Shown here piece by piece: positions 45,369 to 57,159 of a DNA stretch of 64,000 nt (within the stretch, counting starts at the first letter, position 1; each line of letters starts with the position of its first letter). The translations under genes and the position numbers were made by a program. This DNA comes from Adineta ricciae (taxonomy: Eukaryota > Rotifera > Eurotatoria > Adinetida > Adinetidae), in the NCBI GenBank assembly GCA_905250025.1, contig CAJNOJ010000237.1, forward strand, positions 1-64,000, written 5' to 3'. The notes below the pieces were generated by a model that did no database searches, was not told the origin of the DNA, and saw only the letters and a program-made list of their open reading frames with translations.

Positions 45369-46082
45369 ATGGCTCTCAATGAAAATGATGTTGCTAAACT
45401 AGTTTGCAATGAAATTATACTTTGGGATTCATTTGTACCTTGTTCTTCGATCTAGATCCAACAAATGATGGCATTCATGCAGCTCGAAGCGATTGAAAAT
45501 GGAAAAAGAGTTTAATCTCTCAAAAACGTCTGAAAATCATTGAAGATTATAACAACAAAGAAAAAAGATTGAATTACAAAAGCGAATTCAGTATTCTCAT
45601 CTTGTCGATGAGAGTCGTCTTTCGGTTCTTTTAAGACACGTGATGATCATGTTCAAATATTGAAAGACGAAGCAAGGGAACAGTTAATCCTTTTAATAAC
45701 AGATGACTCGAGATATGCAACGATTCTGGTAAATCTCATTGCACAAGGACTTTTGACTTTGTTGGAAAAAGACGTCACTATACGATGTTGATGAGACGAT
45801 CTTGATTTTGCCCACAAACATCTTTCCACAAGAATTGAAAGAAAATTCTGTTCAGGTCTATGTCGATGCGAGAAATTTCTTACCAAATGATTGATTTCTA
45901 TTCGATTTTCTGGAAGTTAAGAAATATTTTCTGATGATTTTTTTGTAAGGATTGGTGATGCTTAACTTTATGCTGTGAATGGAAAGATCAAAGCTCCACT
46001 CTCAGCGATATTTCAACAAATCCTTCCTGAAATTTGACGAAAACTCTTTGGTCTCAATCCTTACTCAAAATATCGAGATTGA
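45369..46082 (+). pseudogene. V-type ATPase subunit E pseudogene
   Basis: The start MALNENDVAKL, spliced over a 59-bp intron to IQQMMAFMQLEA, matches the subunit E N-terminus. Further along, HVQILKDEAREQLILLITDD, YATILVNLIAQGLLTLLE and KDVTIRC fit the middle. The end, NGKIKAPLSAIFQQILPEI, a TGA for Arg, then RKLFGLNPYSKYRD-stop, fits the C-terminus. Several frameshifts and stops lie between. Subunit E is part of the V-ATPase peripheral stalk; this copy is dead. Only its tail recurs at 59878-59977. Confidence 0.85.
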
Positions 46083-46098
46083 CATTTGTTTTTTTTCT

Positions 46099-46532
46099 TT
46101 ATTTGAAAAATATCAAAAACTTTTCTTCTCGTATGACCATTAGTTTGATCTGATCGATCTGTTTCATCCAAGTGATGTTTTTCATATCACAATCGACCCC
46201 GTCGACTAAAATATTCTTCGGTTGTCCTTTCGAATCGATCATCAAACGACATCGACTTCCAACAAACCAACATTCGTAAGGCGACCAATCGGAAAGCCAC
46301 ACATCACGTGTCCAGCCACTAAAACGAAAACCTGTGTGAAGTTTCTGTATCGACGAAGAGAAAATATCAACACGCCATGTTCCGTTCCATTCAACAATGA
46401 GTAAACCGAGAAGAAATGAATGTGGATTATCAGTTGTACATGACGAACGAATCAAGAAGATATCTTCGCTAAGTGAATCACACAAATGTCGCCGTTTCCA
46501 AATACGTTTTCCTCGCGGATATTCATCTAAAT
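46099..46532 (-). pseudogene. 3' half of the gene intact at 59993-60793 (cut by an N)
   Basis: Encodes the same C-terminal ~145 residues (LDEYPRGKRIWKRRHLCDSL, FSGWTRDVWLSDWSPYECWF) with few differences, down to the same stop. Similarity ends exactly at the N at 46533. The 5' half is found after the next N, at 55887-56227. About 28 bp of the gene are absent between the two halves. Confidence 0.85.
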
Positions 46533-46533
46533 N
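46533..46533. other. Assembly gap character (single N)
   Basis: Left boundary of the duplicated block 46534-55885. Confidence 0.99.
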
Positions 46534-46573
46534 CAGTATATCTACATCATTCATAAAAAATCAATTTTCTACG

Positions 46574-47032
46574 ATGCATTCGAACATGGCCTTGATCATG
46601 CTGGTTATTATAGCTTTGGTTTCACCAAATATAATCAACGCACGTCGTCACCATCACAGACCTGAGTCTTTGGAACGCCAACAACGACAAAAAATTGAAT
46701 TTCCAAAAGCCTGTATAGCGAGTTTAGCTACTAACAATTGGGCTGGTTGTGCAATAGACTTAGGTAAGATCATTTGGTCGCTAAATACATGGAGTGATGA
46801 TCAATCTATTAAAATATGCAACGTTGATTGTGTGGGCAATTTGAAAGGACGTATTCACAAACTAGAATGGGTTTGGGATGCTAAATTTCAGTGCGAAGCA
46901 CGAGCTCCAGGTATTGTGGGTGAAGGGCGAGGAAAAGCTAGTCGTCAAGGTGCAATGGAAGAAGGTATAAAAGAATTTATTTTAGCTGCCATCAATGCCG
47001 GTAAACTCAAGGCCGAAGATTTCAAATGCTGA
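46574..47032 (+). CDS. Anti-lipopolysaccharide-factor-like secreted peptide, copy 2
   Basis: 152 aa, single exon, same signal peptide and Cys pattern as the gene at 28591. Differences are conservative or change charge: in the segment after CIDV-type Cys residues D becomes N, and Lys becomes Glu inside FQCEARAPG, next to the last loop Cys. All four domain Cys and the basic loop LKGRIHKLEW are kept. The N at 46533 is 41 bp upstream, so its promoter is not in this contig. Confidence 0.7.
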   Translation: MHSNMALIMLVIIALVSPNIINARRHHHRPESLERQQRQKIEFPKACIASLATNNWAGCAIDLGKIIWSLNTWSDDQSIKICNVDCVGNLKGRIHKLEWVWDAKFQCEARAPGIVGEGRGKASRQGAMEEGIKEFILAAINAGKLKAEDFKC

Positions 47033-47589
47033 ATAAGTCGAAATTAAATTCACTCGAATATTAACGTTGTCATTGCGTGTTTATTCATGAAAAAAAATAT
47101 TTTTTACGCGTATAGAAATCTTTCTCATACTATCTCCGATCATAAGCCAAGTCTGTAAATGAAAGATGACGATTTGAACTATGAAGTTAATATCGATCAT
47201 ATACGAATCTCATACACAAGCTTTATTAAGTGGATTTCCTTGTTATTGCATTCGTACTTATTCTCGTAAATCGAAATAATGCAAAGTACATTCATTATTA
47301 AATGTATACATATGTCTGCTCGCAAGAAAAGCATATTTATATCACTAGATTAGAAAGAAAGGTAAATGGAGATATATAGATTTTTTGGATAGTTTTCAAG
47401 CAAGGGATATCCACGGTTTTATAAATAGGTCAAAACGCAAGAATATTCTACTTAAAAGAGTAACTTGCTATACAAGAATACCATCGAACTTGTTCTCTTT
47501 ATCGTTGATACAGAAAAGACGAATCTTTATCCAATCATAGATAGGAAAGTAAACAAATATTTTAACTCTATTAAAACATATATGAAAGA

Positions 47590-48786
47590 TGAAATCCTTT
47601 TTCAAGGCAAATTTTCATCATAATAGTGATGATCTTGACAAATCTTCATTGTCATTTCAACTCTATTATATCCACCTAATGGCGCATCTGATCCACATCG
47701 ATTTGAATATGCGGGAAAAGGTGTTATCGATTGTAGTTTTATCGGTGGAACAGATGAAAAAGCGGCATATTCAGATGAAACAACAGGAACAGCATCGAAT
47801 TTTAGTATTTACTTGGTTTTTGATCTTAGACTTTGATACTCAAGGTATTTATAGAATATAGTTACAATCCATGTATATCATTTTCTCAAGGAACTAATTG
47901 TATTGGTGTATCTATTTGTCAAAATTAGTAATTAATATACCTCTCTTCATCTATGCGCTATTAGGTTTGGTTTCGAATGATAATAGAAAGACATTTACTC
48001 TTGGTACTCAAGAAAGCGCCTCATGGAATCCAAGTTCGGATCCAGATAGTATATGCTTTCAATTAATTATGCATATATGAATAAGAAAGTTACCATATTA
48101 TTACAATGTTCCCTTGAAGGAAATAATGAATTTCAAGCTTTTTGTGAAGATCCAATCAATAACTATAAATTTCAATTAACACATAAATGTGCTTGCTGGA
48201 ATGGCATATTCAAGTATAATCGAATGATAGAGAACTAACATTTTTATTTCATCTCTCATTTTTGATAAATCTTCAATTACAACGAAACGTACAATTACGA
48301 CTACGGCTCATACATCGAGTAAGTTTAGAATAATCTGTATTTGCAAAAATGCAGAGACTTCGTTTTTAGAATGGCGCCTGGTTGGGAAGATGATTGAAGC
48401 ACGAACGGATGCTACATTGACTATTTTAAAGAACAGAAAAGTACTAATTACAGGTGGAGGCACTAGTAGCTTTCTACGAAGTACCAAATTACATGATGCA
48501 TCAACAGGAAATTGATCAGTTACTGGTAAAATGAACAGATCACGAATATATCACATTGCAACCGTATTGACAAACGGAAAAGTTTTAATTGCCGGCGGAG
48601 CTTGGTATAGTGATGCGCTCAATAGTGTTGAGCTGTATGATCCATCCATCTACAAATACATGGAAAGTTACTGGCAGTATGAATGTTAAACGAGAGCAGC
48701 TTGCTGCTTGTACATTGATAGATGGAAGAACGTTGGCTCTTGGTGGTAGAGGCGAACTAGACTCTGCGGAAGTGTTTATTCCCTAG
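47590..48786 (+). pseudogene. Kelch-repeat protein pseudogene, copy 2
   Basis: Carries the same TGA in place of the blade Trp and the same 4-bp CATC frameshift as copy 1, so both lesions predate the split. It retains an upstream stretch, including a frame NGASDPHRFEYAGKGVIDCS and then TASNFSIYLVFDLRL, and an exon-like LVSNDNRKTFTLGTQESAS that copy 1 has partly lost. Confidence 0.75.
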
Positions 48787-49894
48787 GAGACAAACTGATC
48801 ATAGACAATTTATTTAAAATATCAATAAATGATATGCATTTTCTAGAGGATGTTGACGATTATCGTCTATATGAAAGTATCTACAGTTAAATAGATGCAG
48901 ATAATTATTATTATTGTGATAGTGTTGATACTATCAATTGTTTATCTTATAGATCTTAAACTGTTCATAGTAAATTCAAAGATTTTAGCACAAATAGCTT
49001 ATAGCATGTTGCGATTTGTGTTTGTCTGTGTTTATTGTTCTTTCATTCGTTTGATTATTGTTATGTATCAACAATAATGACGAATTAAATACTTGAATAA
49101 AAAAATACGTAAGAGTTTTATATGTAAAATTGAAGTGGCGACATATATTTTTTAATTATCTATAGGAAGAAGATGATGTTTCGTAAACTTATCGTTGCAT
49201 GACGATCAACTTGAGAAGACATCGTTCTACAGTTAACAATTAAATCGATTATCTAGAAAAGAACCAAGTACTAACAGATATTATTTAGTAAATCAAAGAA
49301 CTTTGAAAACAATAGAAGAGTGAGAATTGCAAAATCTTCTCGAGAAAATCACTTTTTAGAAATTCTTTTCAACTGGTCTTTCATTATTACACCGAACAAG
49401 AGTGTCTTCGAAAGGATTTACGTTAAAATGAAAAGGAAAAAAGTGATGTCAGATGTCTTCAATGAAATCTTCGGATAATACTCAAGAGTCAATCTTTACG
49501 AATTTTGTTTCTTTGTAGATGACACAACAATAGGGAAACATTGGGGATAATAAGGAAATGTCAAAAATTGATCCAATGAAAACATTCGTCATAGATAGTG
49601 TTGATTTCTTGACGACTATGGTCAAATAGAGAATCAAATGAATAAATATGATTACTCATTATTGCGAATCGTTTGTATTTAAAGTAATTCATTGTTTTCT
49701 ATTACATAAGAGAGCTGAACACAGGAAAGAGTTCACTACTTCTGACCTGTCAGCTCTGCAAGACAGGATGAACTACTTCATCTTACCGTGCAGCATGATG
49801 ATTTTTTACAAACTCCATTTAGAGTTTCTGCAGAATTTCTGGTAATTCATAGCCACTAATATTCGCTATTTCCACTGCAGTGAAGGATATTCAA
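48787..49894. repeat. Non-coding segment, copy of 30416-31619
   Basis: Same word order as copy 1 with small deletions. No gene seen. Confidence 0.6.
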
Positions 49895-49904
49895 TCTCAT
49901 CTAT

Positions 49905-50111
49905 CTCGTCGTGTATCGTGTTATCGAATTTGCTCAAGGTTTTACCGATTATCTTGCAGTGCACGAAGTATATTTTTATATATTTGACACAACACCAACC
50001 TTTTTCTCTGATGAAATTTACGCGATTTACTTTCCTGACAACAAATATTTACCAGGAAAGTAAAGAGACATTTTCAACGATAAAAATGCCATGATTCCTC
50101 AAAAATTCTAA
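49905..50111 (+). pseudogene. RTA1 3'-end fragment, copy 2
   Basis: The frame YRVIEFAQGFTDYLAVHEV through FPDNKYLPGK is followed by an in-frame TAA, then MIPQKF-like codons. More decayed than the fragment at 31620. Confidence 0.8.
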
Positions 50112-50137
50112 ACTAAAATAAAATTTTGAGAAAGAAA

Positions 50138-51692
50138 TCACGAAACACGTAATATTGATTTCATAATTGGCAACAGTTCATTCGTATCATCGGGTGATAA
50201 AGTCCGTAGTATGTTATTTCTCATTTCTTCATGAATCATTTGCCATGAAATGATATGAGCAAGAAGTTCACTGAAAAGATTAACTGCTTTGGCATATCCA
50301 TGCATTGTTTCCATGTATTTCCATAACAATTCTGTGTAGTAATTGTGCAGTTGATCGACAGACGTTTCATCGTTGAAGATTTGCTCATGGGAAGGATTTA
50401 TTATTGAGAAACCTTTAGTGAGAAGAAGGATAATGAGCATCAGTTGGATGATTTTTCGATCGTAGCTAGCGAGATGTAAAAGTGAAAGAAAAATCTTTCG
50501 GGTTGCAAGACACGTTTTGTAACCATGAACGATTTGATAGAATTGCATATTTGATGGAACATCGGCATCATCTTCGATCATTTCATGCGTTTCTTTTTTA
50601 TACCAAAGAACGCAATTGATACCGAGAAGTGTATCGAGATTGTATTTAATTAAAGTTACTCGATCATTGATATTTAATTGATTAAACTCGGGAATTTGTT
50701 TGAAGAATGATAACAATCGCATGACGTGTACAGAATGACTGTTGAGAACTTGAATAAATGTTTTCGTAGGTACAGATGGATCCCAAGGGAGACCCTCACG
50801 AGCCGCTAAAAACGATTAGAATATAAAATAGTCGAGTCTGGAACAGGACGTGCTTACCAAACTCGATACGTCTTTGATAAGAATCGGATATTATTTCTAT
50901 TCTTTGTAAATCATTTGCATTGAGTTGAGCCTGAGGGAAGAGAAATTCAGTAAAATCTGTGAAAAGAATATTCGTGTCCATTGATAGCTGAAAAGCAGAT
51001 AAAAGAAGATAATAAATCTAACTGTTACTCTTCTTACATCATCTAAACACGATGTTGAAGGAAGTTTTTCTTCATTTGACTGAACATTAGAATTCATCGC
51101 TAACTTTTTATTCTCTTCTATTTGACGACGTTTTTCTGCTTTTTGTTCGATCTAAAACGTCATTTTCTAATCGAATCTTTCTTCTATGTTTCACCATTAC
51201 CGTCCAAATTCGATCACATTGCATACCGTTGCTTAAACATTTCGTTAACCGACAAGACGAACAAAAACGACGTGTGAAAGGTGTTATTTTACAATCACCT
51301 TTCTCCACACAACAGAGCGATTTCTACAAAGAAAAAAACATTCTTATTGCGCTTGAAAGATCGTAATAATTTACCGGATCTTTTCGAGCATTTCGACGGA
51401 AGAAAGCTTTGCAACTTTCACACGCGATTGCACCGAAATTATATCCACTTGCTGGTGATCCACAAACGACACAAATTAAATCATTCACCTTAGGTTTGAA
51501 TTTCTTCTGTGTCGAGTTCTAAAGGTAAAAGAATCGATTTTCTTCTTCTTGAAATAATAAAATAGAAACCTGTCGATCAGATTTTTCCTCATATTGAACT
51601 TGTTCAAGTTGATCCAGAATATTTTCATCAGTAGTGATGATCGGAATTTGTGTTCGTAAACAATCTGTTCTCTGTGAGTTGTTCGATGACAT
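50138..51692 (-). CDS. Nuclear hormone receptor, copy 2
   Basis: Same six-exon structure as the gene at 31861-33413; all splice sites and frames are kept, starting at the ATG at 51692. [21 protein letters not shown] and [10 protein letters not shown]; second finger KGDC...[18 protein letters not shown] signature [20 protein letters not shown]. Mostly conservative differences from copy 1, none in the zinc ligands; an extra Cys (LCCVEK for LHCVEK) lies just before the second finger. Both copies appear functional, as expected for alleles or recent paralogues. Confidence 0.88.
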
Positions 51693-54600
51693 AGTTAAAC
51701 ACGATGGTTCATTTATGCAATATGAAACTGTTTTCTACAAATATTATATATAAACAAGTGATGAGTCATATGGATGAGTCAGACATGATAAGACAGAAAT
51801 ATGTGAAACAGGAAGACTTCATGGATTTTGTTTGATGTGATACCTCAAACGTCATTCTGTTTCTTTCAACTCATATTGTACCTCTAGTCTGATGACGTTT
51901 GCACTCAGTTTTTGTTTTTTTGCTACATTCTTTATTGGTTCATATTTCAACCAGGCATGTTAATACGAAGGAAGAGAAACCAACCTATTTTCTTAAAGGA
52001 AGAATTAGTAATGCTTTTGCACATCACTCTCTTAGACAAATGAAGAGTAAAGTGCTTTTTTTTTGTATCTACAGATGGCAGAAATTCTTTACTTACGCTT
52101 TTTAATTCGAGTTGGCCAATCCACGGATGAAAACTGTAGGTAAATAAAGAATGCGTAAAAGAAAAAAAAACAGTCTATTTTTGCATTACTCATCCGTTTG
52201 TCGGTGTATTATGATGACTAAGAGGTTTCTTCTTTTTATAAGCCGTTTCGCGTCGTTGATGTCTTTCTGAAACATTTCCTCGGATGTCGATTCACTTGAA
52301 TGTTTATATTTAACCGTGATGCATTATATTATATTTCATCTCACGTCGTTTTCGCCTGTCTAATGAGAAACTCTATATTATTTGGATCAATACAAACGCA
52401 ACATATCTTTCGCATGGGTCATATGTCAAAAATCTATCTCCTATCTGCGCTATTTTTTAGTAGAAATCAGTGTAGGAAAGAATATCTTGGATAATTATTT
52501 CTCTTCCTACGCATAATTCGAACAAGAATTAAAAGATCTTCACAAATTCTTTCTTTTCATCTTCCTTCAAAAGATATTAACCTAAGCGTATATGCTTTGT
52601 TAATAAATACGTAATAATCTCATGTAAAAACATTAAAATAACTCATTAACAGATGAGCTCAGGTAGTGAGAATTTGTCGACGTACATAAATTCAAACATC
52701 GGAAACATTAATCTTCTGTCGTCTTACAAACAACTCTCGTCGTACATTTCTCATCGTCTGTGACACATCTTCTGTCATTACAACAAACTTTATTTTCAAT
52801 GAAAAGATATGTTGTGATGTTCGAGGTAATTATAGATATTGTCAAACATATTCTAATGATTAAAATAATAATCGTGATCGTTTTCATCGGTATTCGAAGA
52901 AAGAAATGATTTTTTTCTTTTGAAAAAAAAATCAAAGTAGCTTAACTGCGATGAGATGGCATTTAGCTAATGGAACGGATATGATGTGAAATGGATTGTG
53001 ATGATTTGTCTATTCATCATCAATTAAAAATAACTCTTCAGTATATTCGAGTTTTTTCCTTCGGTGATTGATCGACTCGCAAGAGAATTCTCCTTTCTCG
53101 AGCATTTATTTTCCTCCTTTGTCTTCTTTTTTACTACACGAACCTCTTGATGGATAGAATGATAGGCAATGAAACACTCCGTTTTGTATTATTGAATTGA
53201 GAAATCGTGACACAATCTTATGCTGACATTCCCTCTTTTTCTCTTGCTCTTTCGTTCGAAGGTCTATCATTACGCTAAGTAATATTTAGTACAAACGAAA
53301 CGATCTACTATAGGAAATGAAATGTCTCAGCAGTAATTTTCTTGTTCCATAATTATGTCCGACGGTAAGTTTCATGATTGACGTTGTTAGGCTTCTAACT
53401 AATGGTAAATCTGATTAGAACAGTGATTTGCTCAACAAAATAGAAAATATGTGTTTTTGCCTTTGATCGGAAGCAGAGAGTTGGACAGAAATCGACTGAT
53501 AAGACTTATTTTGATTGATTATTAGTCATTTTTCTCGTGTATCTCATTGTTCTCTTGTACTTCGACATGCAAAAGACAGTTTCTTTCGCAGAGATATGTC
53601 ATTTCACATTGATATGACAACGTGTGATGAATAGACTATTGGTTACCATGAGATGAAGCATATTTTTCGAAGAAAATAGAAATCTGATATTTGCTAATCG
53701 ATCATCAATTCTTTCCTCATATAATGAGATCAAAATATCGATCCCGAGATGAACTTTTCTTGATTCTCATTAGCACAACAACGAACTGTTAAGAATCCAT
53801 ATCAAATCGCGTCCTTTTACAACGATTTTTTCATAATTAAATTAATCAAATGAATTGACTTAGTACGGTAACATTAAACGAAGATGAGATGAAACAAAAA
53901 AATTGTTATTGTCTGGAGTATCGCTTGATGTGAAAAAGCTAGTGCGCATTGATGAAAAAGAAATGATCTCATCCTATTGATTATTATCCGTTCTTTCGCG
54001 ATAGATTGACTTACATTTCAACATCTGGTTAATTTCAGTTTGATGTCTTTTATATTTCATATTATTTGTTTTACAAGGGACATCTTCCCTCGATCGCATC
54101 GAGAAAGTCTTCACTTCTGTGACAATCGTAAATTTTAAACCTGAGTAAAATGATGTCGATGGAAAACGGATGTCGTCGATTATGTTATCGGCAAATTAAT
54201 TGAATGAGAATAGGAGGAAAAGCAAAGAAAAGAAAGGTCGTGTTCAACGTTAGATTAGTCGTACTTGCTTGAGCAAAACCTCTCAAATGATTCATCACAA
54301 TCGGAACTTGCACGTTCATTTCTAACCGAACCATTAGAAAGAAAGTTCTTTTTTTCCTTTCTCATACTTTAGTCAGTGAAAAAAACATTTTTTTTTCTCT
54401 TAACATTTGACTTCTTCTATTTGTTGTACCTTTTAGTGGTCAAGCACTGAATCTTTATTATTCAATGAAAATAATTGAAAGTATTCTTTGTGAACTTGCA
54501 TAAATCAATTTTTATTTCATGTCATAAATGATAATTTCGCAACGGATGAATAAAATTTGAATATTTTTATTCTGTCGCAAAGAAAGAATCATTGTGTCTC

Positions 54601-54835
54601 AGTAGAAATCTAAAAATGACAAATATTAATATTTACTAGTTTTCAAATGTCTCATTTATAAAGATTTATTAGAAAATTCTCAAGTTACTTTTTTTAATAA
54701 TTCTTCCTTATTTCAACTCATGTGAGAGTCATTTCATCTAATATTCTTTTCTTATGTTTTATTTCTCACGACAACATTCTATATTTATATATATATTTCT
54801 ATGAGAATAACCAGTTCTATTTTAGATAGAATGTT
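51693..54835. other. Non-coding interval, copy of 33414-36596
   Basis: Aligns throughout with copy 1. Only the small secreted peptide at 52708-52887 is worth calling. Confidence 0.5.
52708..52887 (-). CDS. Small secreted Cys-rich peptide candidate, copy 2
   Basis: 59 aa from the ATG at 52887: a hydrophobic leader (MKTITIIILIIRICLTISII), then VCCNDRRCVTDDEKCTTRVV and a final CKTTED. Five Cys in 25 residues look like a small disulphide-knit peptide. It lacks the ~25-bp insertion found in copy 1 and is taken as the original form. Function unknown; existence as a gene is not certain. Confidence 0.42.
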   Translation of the reverse strand: MKTITIIILIIRICLTISIITSNITTYLFIENKVCCNDRRCVTDDEKCTTRVVCKTTED

Positions 54836-55885
54836 ATGTCGCGACAAATAACAAATGAAATACTTGATTGGATTTGTATTCTGATGCTTATACTTGGTAC
54901 AATTGGAAATCTTCTTGGTCTTATTGTATTTTCTTCTCGGAAATTTCGTCGAACGAGTTACGGACGCTTAGCTATCGCATCGTTGATTATTAATCTCTTA
55001 TGTGTGTTTCGTTATTCGTTTATTCTACATTCAAAAACACGCCGATGGATAACTTATACCGTTGGTCAAACATGGTTTAATTGTAAATTATATCGCTTTT
55101 CGTCGTGTCTGCGTATCCTATCTGCTTTTATTATCGTTGCTTGGACGTACGAACGATTTACTTATGTAACAATTAATTATAGTTCGTATATAAATCATCC
55201 ATCGTTGAAAAGATACAAATTTGCTTCAATGGCTTTGGTTTCGTTTCTGATTGTGGGTGCGTTGACTGGACCGACTGTTTATTTTTATCAACCAAAACAT
55301 ATTCATTTACCTAATGAACAAGGCAATTTCACATTTAGGTATGAACGGAAACCATCTGTTAATATTTGTATATACTTAGAAAACATCGAGAATCTGTTTT
55401 GCGTCAAAATGATCAGGTTTTGATAATTATCATGGAACCCCTAGGAGAATAATTGATGATCTACGTTGTTTTTTTCTTTCTTTCTTTAGATCAAGCAATT
55501 CTTCATCGTTTGGAGGAATGTCGACGAAGATTATCGATACAACAATCTTTCCACCATATAGAACAGTTTGTGCATTGAAAGAATCGATCTCGTCGTCTTG
55601 GAGAACATTTTTAACTGACGTAGCCTTCGCTTTCAATTATACAACATTACGTTCAATATTTTCCGAAATCATTCCGTCACTTCTTGTTATTCTTTTCGAT
55701 ATTGGAATTATCGTTCATGTTATTCAATCGAGTTCATCTATCGGATCGCGTAGTTCATCAACAGTTGCTCGCACAAGTTACCGTGGATCGATTACGAACA
55801 AGGAAGGTGCTGATGGTCTTGTCGTACACAATCGTCCACGAACATCCTGGATGAATGTTGTCTTAATAATTCATTCATTTTTGTT
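54836..55885 (+). CDS. Rhodopsin-like GPCR, copy 2, truncated by an assembly gap
   Basis: Exon 1 is 54836-55338 and exon 2 starts at 55490, same splice phases as copy 1. The frame is open up to the N at 55886, within TM6 (VVLIIHSFL). TM7 and the tail are missing from this contig. Protein nearly identical to copy 1, with changes such as NEQGN for NEQSN. Confidence 0.88.
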
Positions 55886-55886
55886 N
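55886..55886. other. Assembly gap character (single N)
   Basis: Right boundary of the duplicated block. Sequence to the right belongs to a different gene. Confidence 0.99.
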
Positions 55887-56227
55887 AAACGATGATCATT
55901 TGTTGAACATAAAGATGAGAGAAAACGATTTTCTTTTAGTAATTCATAATCATCGATATGTTCGAGTTGGCCAATCGATGGATTTAATTTATAAAGACAT
56001 TGACTTGTCAAAAGAAGAAACACATCCAAATAGGATGAATAGCACATATCAACTAATAATGTTGGAAGGAAAATACACGTGATTTGATGACAACCACTAT
56101 TGAATAATCGAACTAAAGGACGAGGATGTTCATCGTAGCTGAGAATGAATGATTCGGATGAAGTCAATAAAGGAACAAAACATTGTTCGATGGAATATCG
56201 TTTTACAGGACGTAATGATGACGTCAT
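55887..56227 (-). pseudogene. 5' half of the gene intact at 59993-60793 (cut by an N)
   Basis: Starts MTSSLRPVKRYSIEQCFVPL as the intact copy does and runs to CSTNDHR at the N. Together with 46099-46532 it is a second, split copy. Upstream non-coding sequence (56228-56330) also matches 60794-60900. Confidence 0.85.
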
Positions 56228-56454
56228 TGACAGCTTTATCGAATACAGTTCCGTTTGAAAAAGTCATATGACAATGGATGTTAGAGAAAAATAGTAGTAA
56301 GAAACGTGTTTAGACGAAAGAAGGAAAAGAATGAGAGAAGAATAGAAATCGCGTAGTCAGAGAGAGATAAGCTATATAGAGAAAACCTCGAAAGAGATCG
56401 ATCGCACTCGTTTATTTTGTATTCGATCGACGAATTCTACAAACCCCAGGACGA

Positions 56455-56615
56455 TTGTTCCTGAAAGCAGGATTCCGCTTATTTCCGGTGAATACCTGCA
56501 GAATATCTATGATATCCGCGTTGGATACTATGGGAAAGTGCCTGGAATCCTGCTTTCACGAAATCTCCGGAAGGCCCTGAACTGGCTGGTTCTCGGACCG
56601 GATTGTTTAACCTGG
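56455..56615. mobile_element. MITE with CCCAGG ends, copy 4 (internally deleted)
   Basis: Begins CCCAGGACGATTGTTCC and ends GGATTGTTTAACCTGG. It retains AAGCAGGATTCCGCTTAT and the GATACTATGGGAAAGTGCCTGG segment and lacks the middle present in copies 1 and 3. Confidence 0.78.
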
Positions 56616-56663
56616 AACATCTTCATTTGATTCTGTTGAGAAAGGCGATTGAATACAATCAAA

Positions 56664-57046
56664 ATGGGAGATGACAATATTGCTAACATGTTATTACTGT
56701 ACAATGGTCAAGTAAGAAACATCAAATAAAGGCAAACAGTCAAAATTTCGTTGTAGATCAGAGAAACAATTAATACTTTATGTAAACATTATCACGACAA
56801 GGTACAAACCATGGTTCTCATGAAGCAATTGGAAATGAACTTGCTCACAATGTCGGACAATCATAGTAGCATAATTACTGGCATTCAAGCGCTAACCAAA
56901 GATCTACTCAGAATAAACAAATCGATCGGGGAAAGCTTCGAACTTATTCAGGAATTGTATGCGGAATATGGTAAGGAATGAAAACTGCTTTGATGATGCA
57001 TTTCGTTTTTTACTTTTTAGATATCAAAATGAAGGACTCCGAATAA
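56664..57046 (+). CDS. Small helical protein, three exons, not recognised
   Basis: Exons are 56664-56711, 56757-56970 and 57021-57046. Introns of 45 and 50 bp, phases 0 and 1, GT-AG; 95 aa. Starts MGDDNIANMLLLYNGQ; the rest is one long helix-forming region (QTMVLMKQLEMNLLTMSDNH, IQALTKDLLRINKSIGESFE, LIQELYAEY). Size and helical content recall subunits of BLOC-1/BORC-type complexes, but I see no diagnostic motif and do not assign it. No membrane segment. A MITE copy ends 48 bp upstream of the start. Confidence 0.6.
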
Positions 57047-57159
57047 ATTTGTCTTCTTCTCTTCTTTTTGATGATCAAAATAAACACCCACATTTTTACG
57101 CTACGACAAAAGAGTCTTTCGCATATTTTTGCATCATAAATTCTTATTTAGAAAATAGG

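Larger units (their letters stand above)
46534..55885. repeat. 9.35-kb near-copy of 28550-37640, bounded by Ns
   Basis: Gene content, order, orientation and intergenic sequence match 28550-37640 throughout, with scattered substitutions and indels. For the 152-aa ALF-like protein I count roughly seven residue differences. The left end starts mid-sequence, just upstream of the ALF start, and the right end stops inside GPCR exon 2. Both ends coincide with single Ns. The copy carries about 290 bp at 47645-47940 that copy 1 lacks. Confidence 0.92.
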
